From Malus domestica (taxonomy: Eukaryota > Streptophyta > Magnoliopsida > Rosales > Rosaceae): a DNA stretch of 64,000 nt. The notes below the pieces were generated by a model. That model saw nothing but the letters and a program-made list of their open reading frames with translations. It was not told the DNA's origin and did not search any database. The stretch spans positions 36,415,001-36,479,000 of the forward strand of contig NC_091663.1 in the NCBI RefSeq assembly GCF_042453785.1, in the 5' to 3' direction. Shown piece by piece: positions 12,991-24,040 of the stretch (positions are counted from its first letter, which is position 1; each line of letters opens with the position of its first letter). A program made the position numbers and the translations under genes.

Positions 12991-15900
12991 ATGGCACCAA
13001 CTTCTGCACTCTTCTCTTCTTCTCTCTCTCACTCCTCTCTGCTTCTCCACAATTCTATGCTCAAACGCCTCTCTCTCCGCCGCTTCCTCTCTCATCCAAC
13101 CAAACAGCTCTCCTCTCCTCCATCACCACCGCCCCAATCTCCCTCCACTCACTTTCCCGCCCTTTCCTCACTGATTCCCCGCCGACCCTTCTCCGCCTCC
13201 AAGCTCCTCGCCATGGCCGAGCAAACTTCGAGCAACCCGGCTGCCCCGTCTCACAAGCACTCCAATCGCCTCGCCGCCGAGCACAGCCCCTACCTTCTGC
13301 AACACGCCCACAACCCGGTAAGTCTGAATTTCCGAACTGGGTTTTCTGTTCTTTGGTGTTTGGATTGCTCTGCGAGCTAAAAGATTGAAACTTGACTGCG
13401 TTTTACCAGGTGGATTGGTATCCGTGGGGAGAAGAAGCTTTCGCCGAAGCTCGAAAGAGGGACGTTCCCATCTTCTTATCAAGTAATTTTATTCTACCCA
13501 TGTTTTGTTTTCTCTTTGCAAGTATCGGAATTTGGCAGTCAGCTGATATGTGATTCGTTTGATCGTTGCAACTGCGTTGGTTTTGTATGCAAGTCGGATA
13601 CAGCACGTGTCATTGGTGAGATTTCTTGTTCGATTTTTGGGAAGTTTAATTTTAATATTCTAGTGAATGAGGACTAATTAGTTTGTGTTGGACTGTGAAT
13701 AAGGTGTCATGTTATGGAGGTCGAGTCTTTCGAGGATGAAGGCGTTGCGAAATTGCTGAACGATTGGTTTGTTAGTATCAAGGTGTGTCTAATTTGTTTG
13801 CTCATTTCCAAATCGAGTAATTACATCAATTTTATGAGAGAACTTTCTTGTTTTCTACTTTTTTGAAGTATTTTAGCTGTGTTCCATTTTTTCTAACATA
13901 TCATTACTGCAGGTGGACCGGGAGGAAAGACCAGATGTTGATAAGGTGAGCCTTACATTGTAACACACCTGTGAAGTTACTGAAGCTTTATAATGTGTCT
14001 GGAATGCTTTTTTACTTTCGCACGTCAGTGCGTCTCAAGTTATGCTATTTTCAACTACATTAGAGGTTGCCACTGGCATGAGGTTGAGTATCTTAATGTG
14101 CTTCTGAATTCTATATATATTTACAGGGGAAGGGTACGTTTTCTTAAGGCGGATAACATTCAGGCTAGACTTTGTTATAGGTCGAGATCTTTCCTAGCCC
14201 AAATCTTAAAGAAGAAAGGAAATATATTTGAATTCTGAATCCAGTGCCCACATTTTCACCTCAAATGGTTCTAGTTTGCAAGGATGTACTTTAAGAAAAT
14301 AATAATAACAATTTTCCACTGGTTATTTTGGCGTCATGATGATGTGCTGATGATTATTATTATTATTATTTTTTTCACTTTTACAGGTATACATGACCTA
14401 TGTACAGGCTCTGTATGGTGGTGGAGGTTGGCCGCTGAGTGTCTTCCTTTCACCTGATTTGAAACCTTTGATGGGTGGAACTTACTTTCCCCCAGACGAT
14501 AAGTTTGGAAGACCAGGATTTAAGACTATACTTAGGTGAGGAGACGTTGATCTCTGAGACATTAACTTATCACCATCCCTCTTCGGCCTTCTCACCCCGT
14601 CTATTCCAATGATTCTCTTGGTTGGCGAAAACACTGAAGTTACAAGTGCTTGTTGAGCTGGACGCTGCACATTACCTGAACGCTTATTGCTATTTTTTAT
14701 TTTGGCTTCCCTTGCTCATTTATTGTGTATGCCTTTTTTGTTTCAGAAAGGTGAAAGATGCTTGGGATAGTAAGAGGGATGTGCTTGTTAAAAGTGGAGC
14801 ATTTGCGATTGAACAGCTGTCAGAAGCATTGTCGTCAAGTGCTAGTTCTAATAAATTGCCAGATGGGCTTCCACAGATTGCATTGCGTCTATGTGCTGAG
14901 CAAGTAGGTGTCTTTACAGTTTACATTAAGAACTTTTTTTGTGTTTATGGGTTTTGGATTTGCAAGTATACCATCTGCTGAAAATTCGGCCTCCCTTCCC
15001 TTTTTTATTTTATGCAAGGGTATTTCAGAAAAGAAGATTAAGTTCATTACATATCTGTGCACAAATATGACCAATTTTCATTAAACTTATCAGAAGGCAG
15101 CACAATATTTCCTTCTTTTTCCTCATCCTCCTGTTTAATCTGTTTATAGCTTTCCGGAAGCTATGATGAAAAGTATGGTGGGTTCGGATCCGCCCCAAAG
15201 TTTCCTAGACCAGTTGAGGTTCAGCTCATGCTTTATTACTCAAAGAAGTTGGAGGAAACTGGGAAGTTGGGTGAGGCAAATAAAAATCTGAAAATGGTTT
15301 TCTTCACCTTGCAATGCATGGCAAAAGGGGGCGTCCACGATCATATTGGAGGTGGCTTCCACAGATATAGCGTGGATGAGTGCTGGCATGGTCAGTTTTT
15401 CTTAAGAAATCATTTCCATCAATATTCATGTGTCTTAACTGTTACGGCATGCTCAGATACTGAACTATTTGTTCAATCAAATGGCTGTCTCATACCGTTC
15501 TTTATAGTCACCATGCTTTGCCCCCAACTCCTCTGTTCTTTCTATATATTGATTATTTCTGCAACAGATTGTTGAACCAGTTCTGTTTATTGCAGTCCCG
15601 CACTTTGAGAAGATGTTATATGATCAAGGGCAGATTGCCAATGTCTATTTAGAAGCTTTTTCTATTACCAAAGATGTCTTCTATTCATGTGTTGCACGGG
15701 ATGTTCTTGATTATCTGAGGAGAGAAATGATTGGACCGGAAGGCGAAATCTATTCAGCGGAAGATGCTGACAGTGCTGAATCTGAAGGTGCTACAAGAAA
15801 AAAGGAAGGAGCCTTCTATGTTTGGACTAAAAAAGAGGTCTCCCCCTCATTGTCTCAGCCTTAAGTTTACTCTTTAGATTTGTTGATTCTAACTTTTCAA

Positions 15901-17769
15901 GTTCATTGAGGAGCTTGAAGTAGAGTATGCTTTCGTATGAGATATCCGACACCATTTTGTATTCATTGATTACAATATTCTTTTTCCCTCCATAAGTTAA
16001 CGTTTTGTTTCTATTTAGGTTGAAGACATACTTGGAGAGGATGCTACTCTTTTTAAGAACCATTATTATATAAAGCCTTCGGGAAACTGTGACCTTTCTA
16101 GAATGAGTGATCCTCACAATGAATTCAAGGGAACGAATGTGCTGATTGAGAGAAAAAGCCCGTCTGAATTGGCACCAAAATTTGCCATGCCTGTTGAGAA
16201 ATACCTTGATATTCTGGGCCAGAGCAGGAAAAAGCTTTTTGAAGTACGATCTACTCGACCAAGACCACATTTAGATGATAAGGTGTTCACTCTTAACCCA
16301 ATGCATAAAATTGCGGTAGAACCCACCTAATAAGTTTTGGCGTATATTTTCGAGCACAAATTGATAGATCAGGTGCCTTGTAGGTAATTGTGTCATGGAA
16401 TGGACTGGCTATCTCAGCTTTTGCAAGGGCTTCTAAAATTCTCAAGAATGAACCTGATGGGATCAAATTTAACTTTCCTGTGGTCGGCTCTGATGTAAGT
16501 TTATACCATCTTTGAGTTCATCTGTGGGTACCAGTAGCTTAGAATTTGTGAATTTTTTTATTTTTTTTCCGTAACCTATATTTTACTGATAATTTATCTA
16601 TCTATTTATTTGTACAATTTATAAATTTTGTTCTCCTTACTCACATTTTACTGACTATTATGTTTTATTACATTCCAAAAATATCAGCCAAAGGAGTACA
16701 TGCAGGTTGCAGAGAGGGCTGCAACTTTTATCAGGAGAAAGCTTTACGACGAGCAAACTCATCGACTACAGCACAGCTTTAGGAATGGTCCATCTAAAGC
16801 ACCTGGATTTTTAGATGATTATGCTTTTCTCATATCGGGGTTGTTGGATCTTTACGAATTTGGTGGTCAAACTACCTGGCTAATTTGGGCAACTGAACTG
16901 CAAGACACCCAGGCAAGAAATGATATATGGAATTTTGACGTTTAGTATCTATTCTCTTTCTTCTGTGTATTGATGCTAGTTTACTGGCGATTTTCCAGGA
17001 TGAATTATTTCTTGATAGAGAGGGAGGCGGCTATTTTAATACACCAGGGGAAGACCCCAATATTCTACTTCGTGTGAAGGAAGATCACGATGGGGCTGAA
17101 CCCTCTGGAAACTCGGTTTCTGTGATCAATCTTGTAAGATTGGCATCCATGATAGCTGGAAACAAGTCTGATCATTACAGGAGGGATGCCGATCATGTTC
17201 TTGTACGAGTTGCTTAACCCAAAATGTGCTTTTATATCTTATCTGGGGAGTGTGTCTCAACTACTGCTAATTTTCTCATTCTCTTTTTCAACAGGCTGTT
17301 TTCGAGACGAGATTAAAAGACATGGCGATGGCAGTACCTTTGATGTGTTGTGCAGCAGACATGCTCGCTGTTCCTTCCCGAAAGCAAGTTGTCTTGGTTG
17401 GCCGGAAGCATTCTGCAGAGTTCGAAAACATGCTTGCCGCCGCACATGCATCATACGACACAAACAAAACAGTGAGTTTGGGGTTTTTATTTCGAGTTCA
17501 CAGCTTCGTCATTTCCTTCCGCTCTGTACCCAAGTCTTATGTGATATCCGAAATGGCAGGTTATTCACATCGATCCAGCCAATTCAGAAGAAATGCAATT
17601 TTGGGAAAGCAACAATAGCAACATTGCTCTGATGGCAAAGAATCATTTTGCTGCGGACAAAGTGGTTGCTCTTGTCTGCCAAAACTTCACTTGCAGTGCT
17701 CCTGTGACAGACCCCGGATCCCTCGAGGCGTTGCTCTCCGGAAAATCATCCCCCTCCCCTTCTGCGTGA
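12991..17769 (+). CDS. SPATA20/YyaL-type protein (thioredoxin-like domain plus six-hairpin-type region)
   Basis: Fifteen exons in phase: 12991-13317, 13410-13482, 13594-13615, 13704-13782, 13913-13945, 14387-14535, 14747-14903, 15150-15390, 15596-15837, 16019-16282, 16384-16494, 16688-16912, 16999-17202, 17295-17471 and 17560-17769. They encode 837 residues, like the plant members of this family (about 820). The first 75 or so residues are Ser/Pro/Leu-rich and look like an organelle targeting sequence; a later Met ([10 protein letters not shown]) could give a form without it. The core starts [21 protein letters not shown], and GYSTCHWCHVM carries a CxxC thioredoxin-like motif. [43 protein letters not shown] and [10 protein letters not shown] follow, all family landmarks. 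The biochemical role in plants is not established. The intron after 16912 begins with GC (CAG|GCAAGA); all others are GT-AG. Confidence 0.95.
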
Positions 17770-18212
17770 CCGTAAACGGAGTACAATTTCAACGGAGGAA
17801 ACTATGTATTAAGTACGACATTCGTCCCCATTTGCGATGGTGCAGGGTAGAGCATGCAGCAGAGACATGGAGTCGTACGTGCTGGAGACTTAATAGGTAT
17901 TTATGGTCTGGAAAATATGTTGTGCAAAAAGCAAAAGTACATAGAATATTATGTCGGACGTGTTTGATATGACGAAAGTGTGTTACGAATAAAAGTTTGA
18001 GGAAATAGTTGTGCTGATTTGTGTTCCATTATGTACATTGTTTCTTGTTTCTTTCTTTCATGAAACAAATCTCTTCCTCAATCAAAAGACGGTGAAAATA
18101 CTAAATTAATTTTGTGAACGAAATTAAAGGAAAATAACCAAATTAAAAGTTATGGGCACTATAGAATAGATATTCATGGATAGACGGACATTCTATTGAT
18201 TCTTAGATTTCT
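17770..18212. other. 3' flank of the SPATA20-like gene
   Basis: Probable 3' UTR, with nothing else recognised before the mTERF relic. Confidence 0.55.
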
Positions 18213-18905
18213 GATCAGAGAGTGATTAGTATTCTGAAGCACAAGCCGTGGATCTTCCTCGAAAATCTGTCGAAAAATGTGGTGCCAAATATCGATCTTT
18301 TGAGAGATATTGGGATGCCGGAATCCTCCATTGCTCGGTTGCTTGCGCATTACCCCAACATTTTGATCAAAAAAATAAAAAAAAGAAGCCAGAATCGTTC
18401 AGTGGGATTGTTGCTGAGGTGAAAGATTTCGGATTAGAGCCGGCGATTTGTGCAGGCGGTGCGGGTGAGGTCCGGTAAAAGTCGATCTTGGAACGAAACC
18501 AAGAGGCCTACAGGAAATGTGGTTGGTCAGAGGATGAGATCCTCTCTGCTTTCATGTCCAATCCCTTGTGCATGACGAAATCGGAGAAGAAGATAATGGA
18601 GACGAATCAGACGATTGTTTTTTTGGTGAACAAGATGGGGTGGTCCTCGGCCGCCATTGCGAAATGCGCGACGGTTATGTGACTGAGTTTGGAGCGTTCG
18701 GTTTTCAAAGTGCTGGCGGGGAAGGGGTTGGTAAAAGAGAATTTGAGCTTGGCGAGTGTGATTTTTTCCGGCGGAGAAGCAGTTCTTGGAGATGTTTGTG
18801 GGTAGAAATGTTGAGCAAGTGCCTCGGTTGTTGCGTGTGTACCAAGGAAAAGTGGATTTCCAAGATTTATTGATTTTTATTGAAATTTGTATCATGATTC
18901 AATGA
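18213..18905 (+). pseudogene. mTERF-family transcription termination factor, 5'-truncated relic
   Basis: It begins mid-protein with RVISILKHKPWIFLENLSKN and LLRDIGMPESSIARLLAHYP, both typical mTERF helices. It continues as QEAYRKCGWSEDEILSAFMS and ends EMFVGRNVEQVPRLLRVYQG then a stop at 18903-18905. The similarity jumps between frames several times: after about 18365, within 18430-18490, and after about 18640. A short insertion (ETNQTIV) also seems to interrupt the usual 'KKIMEAMDFLVNKMGW' region. About half the usual protein is absent at the N-terminus. Plant mTERF genes of this group are usually single-exon, organelle-targeted and clustered. This copy is dead. Confidence 0.88.
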
Positions 18906-19072
18906 TGAATGAAGAAAACAAAATTAATTTCGGTGGTTTTCTTCAATTTCAACTTTCTCTTTTTGTTTTAAATTTTGTCAATTGGATGATTGTGTTTCGT
19001 GTTATAAGGATAATTTGGAAATTGCTTAAATTAGCTAATTGAAATTCACTAAAGCAATTTGTTTAGGCAACT

Positions 19073-19179
19073 GTTATTAGCACTCCAAAAATCTCATTTT
19101 ACACTCCTCATAAATGTAATTTTCTTTCTAATTATAGAAAGTTTAGAGTGCAAAATAAGATTTTTGGAGTGCGAATAAC
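19073..19179. mobile_element. Small hairpin MITE
   Basis: The two ends are near-perfect inverted repeats of about 35 bp: GTTATTAGCACTCCAAAAAT at the left and its complement (ATTTTTGGAGTGCGAATAAC side) at the right, with a middle of about 35 bp. About 107 bp in all. No unambiguous target duplication was found. Confidence 0.75.
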
Positions 19180-19545
19180 AATTCCCTCTGTTTATACGAT
19201 AGATTAATTATTGCCACTTGAATCATGTTATAAATAATGAATTTGATACTTAATTCTGGATTCGTTTGAAGGAGTTTTAAAAATGACTGAACCAAACACA
19301 AAGGGCCTATTGAACCCAAACTCAACCATCTCAAGCCACCAAGCACGAGCCACAGCTTGTGCGACTCAACCGCCGTTCCAAGTTCCACCTTAATGTCTAT
19401 GCTTCGTCGATGTGGGACTTATTTTTTAGAACAAGAAGGATATAAGTACTCTTTCTATTATTGGTGTTGGTGAATCGCACAATGGTAGTCAAAGAGAGAC
19501 TGAAATGCCTCTATGAGTCTTCCCCACCCTCAGAATGAGGGACTA
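19180..19545. other. Intergenic, no gene seen
   Basis: AT-rich spacer between the hairpin MITE and the CCCGTTA repeat. A short open frame here has no recognisable similarity. Confidence 0.5.
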
Positions 19546-19775
19546 TTAGACCTGACATCTTGGACCCGACCCGTTAATATTAGTATTTGGATGGATGCTT
19601 AACGGGTCGGGTTGTTAACGGATTCACCCGTTAACAACCCGTTAAATAACGGGTCACTTTGGATCAACCCATTAGCATCCGTTAACACCCGTTAGTTGAT
19701 GATGTTTTAGTAATTTCAGTAAAGTCTTAACAAAAAAAAATAAATTGTATGCAAAATAATAATAATAATGCTTTA
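19546..19775. repeat. CCCGTTA-rich element, left half
   Basis: It starts TTAGACCTGACATCTTGGAC and follows the complete copy at 4987 through the GGGTCGGGTT and CCCGTTAACAACCCGTTAAA blocks up to the ATAATAATAAT run, then stops. The remaining half is found about 3.9 kb on, at 23.68 kb, in the same orientation. Confidence 0.7.
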
Positions 19776-19955
19776 ATAAAAAGGACTTGGATCCAGAATA
19801 TTTTAACCAAAAACCACTCTATAGTTTTCTTTAACTAAAAGCACCTCAAAATTAACCATGAGGACAGGGCTTTCAAATTCTACGCGGGCTGGATTAGAGA
19901 GCTCAACATGGATAAAATTAAGTTTCCAAAAGTACCCCTAACAGTAGAAAACCTC

Positions 19956-20343
19956 CAAGGCCAACTAGAAGATCGCCTACGATTCCAAGCTCTGTTCCCT
20001 CCTCGACGAGTATGGCCAGGTCCTCATTGTCGCCCCCGACAACGTCGGCTCCAAGCAGCTCCAGAACCTCTACGAGAGACTGCACGGAGACTCCGTCGTT
20101 CTGAAGGGGAAGAACACGATGATGAAAAGGTCTGTCAGGATCCATGCGGAGAAGACGGGCAATAGTGCCTACCTCAACCTCGTCCCTCTCTGTGGTACGT
20201 TCTTTGGCTCTATTTGTGGTTGCTGATTTGTTTGTATTAGTTGGTTTTCTGATTTGTTGTTTTTGGGATTTAGAGCAACGTTGGTCTGATTTTCACAAAG
20301 GGTGATTTGAAGGAAGTCAGCGAAGAGGTTGGCAAGTACAAGG
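19956..20343 (+). pseudogene. 60S acidic ribosomal protein P0, 5' fragment
   Basis: Reads [20 protein letters not shown], then [34 protein letters not shown] and [15 protein letters not shown]. An intron follows from about 20194, then [20 protein letters not shown] ending KYK and a GT donor at about 20344. The usual Lys-rich start is replaced by an in-frame stop just before KIAYDS. The exon junction near 20194 does not keep the normal frame, and the rest of the protein is not in the window. P0 is the uL10 stalk protein of the cytosolic ribosome. An intron-bearing 5' fragment means DNA-level capture or duplication, not a retrocopy. Confidence 0.88.
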
Positions 20344-20344
20344 T

Positions 20345-20941
20345 AACCGAATTCGATTTCCTTTTTCGTTGTTCGAATTCATGATATTATCAATTTTAAT
20401 GCGTTTTAGTTGTTGTAGTGATGTAAGATGCTTATTGTTTCATAGGAAACTATAATCTGTAATTGTTTGTTGTGTAGATTTCAAATTGGTATGAAATTTA
20501 GTGTATTTATGATCAATGCGAAACCCAATTTGTTGAATTACCCGTAAGAGTAAAATTATGGAGGTTCTGCTGTTTTTGAATGTTTTTAATTCAACAAGAT
20601 CCTTTTCAAATATGATTATGTACATGGTTAAGAATTTGGTGCCCAGTGCTAAAAGAACCTCATCTGAGGGTACTTTTGATAAGGCCTGCAGTTTGCATCC
20701 TCAAGGACCATTCGCAAAAGCATATGGAATGTCCGGGGAGTGCATCCGGAGAAGGAGCATCATCGGTTATGCCAACATTTGGCAGTAGCTGGGTTGAACA
20801 TCGTAATGATTTGGTGACAGCTTTGAATTTGTTTCTCTCTCCCTCTGGTTTTGCTACTTTCAGAGCGCCGGCTGCTTGCTTACATGTACCTATCACTATT
20901 TCTTCTCAGCAGTGGTTGGCCTTCCCGTGTTCTTCTCCAGC

Positions 20942-20943
<2 letters not shown>
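20345..20943. other. Intron-like remainder plus an unrecognised open stretch
   Basis: Up to about 20560 this could be the next P0 intron. At about 20640-20790 a short open frame (AVCILKDHSQKHMECPGSAS, then GEGASSVMPTFGSSW) looks protein-like but I do not recognise it. It may be a fragment of another host gene. Confidence 0.35.

Positions 20944-20982
<39 letters not shown>
20944..20982. repeat. (GA)n microsatellite
   Basis: An uninterrupted run of about 19 GA units followed by a G run. Confidence 0.95.
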
Positions 20983-20987
<5 letters not shown>

Positions 20988-21224
20988 TAACAGAGAGGTG
21001 ACGGGAAGGGATGAATGGGTGAGGTTTGGGTGGGGCGAAAGGTTCCAGAATTTGGGTTGTTTGTTTGTTTTTTATTTATTTATTTTTTTGTTAATTTAGT
21101 TTTATTTATAGTTTGGAGAATAAGATTTAAGGATTTAAATATGATATTCAAGGTGTCATATGTTACTGGGTTGGGAACACCAGGTGAAATGTGTTACTAG
21201 CTCCTAGAAAAATTTCTCCCATCC

Positions 21225-21925
21225 TATTTCTATAATTGAACACGAGGATTATCATTATTTCTTAAACTAAACATTGGTACTATCACTATTTCTTAAACTG
21301 AATACTGACTATTTCATAAACTAAACATTGACTATTTCGTAAACTGAACATTGACTATTTCTTAAATTGAACTAACTATTTCTCAAACTGAACACTAGTA
21401 CTATCATTATTTCTTAAATTAAACATTGATTATTTCTTAAACTGAACACTGACTATTTATATAACTGAACACGACTATTATCATTATTTCTTAAACTGAA
21501 TACTGGTACTATCACTATTTCTTAAACTGAATATTGACTATTTCATAAATTGAACATTGACTATTTCGTAAACTGAACCGACTATTTCTTAAACTGAACA
21601 CTGACTATTTCTTAAACTGAACACCCACTATTTTTAGAATTGAACATGTGTATTATCATTATTTCTTAAATTGAACACTGGTACTATTACTATTTCATAA
21701 ATTGAATATTGATCATTTCGTAAACTGAATTTTGACTATTTCTTAAATTAAATATTAACTATTTCATAAATTGGACTGTGATACTACCACTATTTCTTAA
21801 ATTGACCATAAACTATTTCTAGAACTGAACTCGGGTATTATCACTAATTCTTAAACTAAACACTGATATTATCACTATTTATTAAACTGAACACTGACTA
21901 TTTATTAAAGTTGAACACCGACTAT
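21225..21925. repeat. Minisatellite 1, unit about 22-27 bp
   Basis: About 25-30 imperfect copies of a unit like CTGAACACTGACTATTTCTTAAA. Variants carry ACTATCACTATTTCTT spacers or CATAAA and GTAAA for CTTAAA. Some longer units (GGTACTATCATTATTTCTTA) recur every few copies, giving a higher-order pattern. No coding frame. Confidence 0.9.
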
Positions 21926-22035
21926 TTACTTTTCTTCTGCTTCTTCTCTAGTCTCATGCTCCAACTCAAATCTAGAACAAGAACATATATATGTAACTAA
22001 AATTTCCCTTAATTATGATCATGGCAAATTATGAT

Positions 22036-22400
22036 ATAATTTTGGTCTAGTTTCAAAAATAGTGTGGGTTATTTTGCTATAGTTTCATAAATAGTGTGGG
22101 TTATTTTGCTATAGTATCATAAATAGTGTGGATTATATTGGTCTAGTTTCATAAATAGTGTGGGTTATTTTGGTATAGTTTCATAAATAGTGTGGGTTAT
22201 TTTGCTATAGTATCATCAATAATGTGGGTTATTTTGGTATAGTTTCATAAATAGTGTGGGTTATTTTGGTCTAGTTTCATAAATAGTGTGAATTATTTTG
22301 GTTCAATTTCATAAATAGTATAGTTATTTTGTTGTAGTTATAGAAATAGTGTTTATTTTGTTCCTTCCAAAAATAGTGTAAGTTATTTTGGTTTGGATTC
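22036..22400. repeat. Minisatellite 2, unit 32 bp
   Basis: About ten to eleven copies of a 32 bp unit containing TTTGGTATAGTTTCATAAAT and AGTGTGGGTTA. The first eight are regular; the last ones shorten and decay. It is unrelated in sequence to minisatellite 1, about 110 bp away. Confidence 0.9.
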
Positions 22401-22950
22401 ACAATTTTGGTTCCGTTTTCATATCAATTTGTCATAGCCAGTAGCAAAGGTAGTTCAAATAGTCAACAGTTTCTGTTTCAAACACTTAAACGAGAAACTA
22501 CCCGGTAAGCCCCCAAAAGAAATCACATCACTCATTCACATAAACAAACAAGGAAAGTATATAAACCATGAAGCTTTCCAGAAAAAGCAAAAACAAGTGA
22601 AATTTGTATGTTGTACAACATATTACCAAAGCTTCGGCATCATCCAGTCCAATTTTAATCTCAGAAAATTTCTGCTTCTTCTGCTCTGCAATACACATTC
22701 ATAAAAAAATAACCCATTTAATAAAATGATCAGAACTCCCCAAAATCATGCAGATCAAACACATGATGGCATTAAAGGACCTGAATTGCACAAAGCACTC
22801 ACCTTCCCCAACACCGCCGAGGTACACATCGCATCGTTTTATTTTCCACCGTTTTCTCCGCAAACAAACAAGTTTTTAAATTAGATAAAAAAATTCTGAC
22901 AGTTTTTTTTTTGTCTTTTCTGTAGTTTGTTGTGATGTTTTTGGCAGTGA
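22401..22950. other. Spacer, no gene seen
   Basis: AT-rich sequence between the minisatellite and the AAE3 relic. It may include non-coding parts of the captured AAE3 locus; nothing is recognised. Confidence 0.4.
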
Positions 22951-22954
22951 TTTG

Positions 22955-23400
22955 ATGCGGCGTACACGGTGGATGAGTTCGAGTTCTACCTTTCCGAATA
23001 GGAATCGAAGCTCCTGATCATGCCGGAAGAACCGATTCATGCGGCCCAAGCGGCTGCTTCCAAGCTTAACATCCCTCACGTGACCGCCAACCTGTCTGCC
23101 GTCGCCAGCCACGTCACTCTCTCTTCCGCCGCCGAGGGGAGCCCCGACTCGGTCTCGCAACTCATCAACGACCCCTCCGACGTGGTGCTCTTCCTCCACA
23201 CGTCGAGGACCACGAGCCGGCCCAAGGGAGTCCCCTTGACGCAACTCAATTTGGCCTCCTCGGTCCAGAACATCAAATCGGTCTACAAACTCACTGAGTC
23301 GGACTCGACGGTTATCGTCCTCCCTCTGTTTCACGTGCAAGGATTAATTGCCGGGTTACTAAGTTCATTTTCTGCAGGAGCCGCTGCGACTCTCCCAGCT
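22955..23400 (+). pseudogene. AAE3: Oxalate-CoA ligase (AAE3/4CL-like) exon fragment
   Basis: Reads AAYTVDEFEFYLS followed by a stop, then AAQAAASKLNIPHVTANLSA, VSQLINDPSDVVLFLHTSRT, TSRPKGVPLTQLNLASSVQN, SVYKLTESDSTVIVLPLFHV and LIAGLLSSFSAGAAATLPA. This is the AMP-binding region of AAE3, the cytosolic oxalate-CoA ligase of oxalate breakdown. The signature Gly in HTSGTTSRPKG is Arg here, and the His of FHVHG is Gln. Similarity stops at about 23400, and both ends of the protein are missing. High GC compared with its surroundings fits a captured exon. Confidence 0.88.
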
Positions 23401-23627
23401 GCAGTCTCTCATGCTTTACGGCTCCTGTTGGTGATGAAAGGAGATGAGGGATTTGAGGTTATGGAGGCAGGGAATAGCAGAGAAGAAAGCAACAAAGATG
23501 ATAAACGGACAAGAGTCAAGACTGCTGTCGGGGCAAAATCGGAAATTTGTTGTTTGGGCCATTTTAATTGGACTAGTTTAATGTTGGGCCTTGTCCTAAC
23601 CATTAAATAAAGTTCTTACATGGTTTT
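23401..23627. other. Sequence downstream of the AAE3 relic, unrecognised
   Basis: The frame from the relic stays open to a stop at about 23610, but no AAE3-like residues are seen past LPA. Confidence 0.4.
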
Positions 23628-23775
23628 TTGTTAACATTTAAAGTTTTCAAGCCCTTATCATTAATTTTCCTTAATAATAATTGTTAACAGGTGAAACGGG
23701 TGACCCATTAAGCTAACGGGTCGGATTCAGGTGACCCGTTAGCTTAACATGTCGAATTCGAGTGACCAACTTCTA
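23628..23775. repeat. End of the short AT-rich element joined to the right half of the CCCGTTA element
   Basis: 23628-23672 matches the TTTTCAAGCCCTTATCATTA end of the short dispersed element. From about 23673 the sequence AATAATAATTGTTAAC and the GTGACCCGTTAGCTTAAC blocks follow the right half of the complete copy at 5255-5350. It decays before the expected terminal repeat. Confidence 0.6.
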
Positions 23776-23779
23776 ACAA

Positions 23780-24040
23780 TTTTATATATTAAGTATGTCA
23801 CTTGTATACGTCTCATCCACGTGGGACACATGGTCATAATTATGAACTCATACATGCTTGGAAATGAGTATAAAAAAATTGTAAAATATTCAGTTTAAAG
23901 TACATGCACATTCAACTCAAAAAAGAGAGTATTAGTCCGTTATATGTAGCGAGTTTAAGAATTTTGTGGAACTTGTGTTATCTATCATGATCGGATTGAC
24001 TTCAGTCCCAATACATTTATCAAACAAGACCGGATCAAAA
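23780..24040. other. Intergenic, no gene seen
   Basis: AT-rich, with no recognisable feature. Confidence 0.45.

Noticed and set aside
17186-17632. 148-codon plus-strand frame in the SPATA20-like gene
   Set aside because: Out-of-frame reading of exons 14 and 15 and the intron between.
19908-20165. P0 relic as a functional ribosomal protein gene
   Set aside because: In-frame stop just before the conserved start of the protein, shifted junction and no later exons.
21225-22400. CRISPR array
   Set aside because: The repeats are contiguous without unique spacers and lie in a plant genome; they are minisatellites.
22876-23340. 154-codon minus-strand open frame
   Set aside because: Antisense shadow of the GC-rich AAE3 exon; no protein similarity in this direction.
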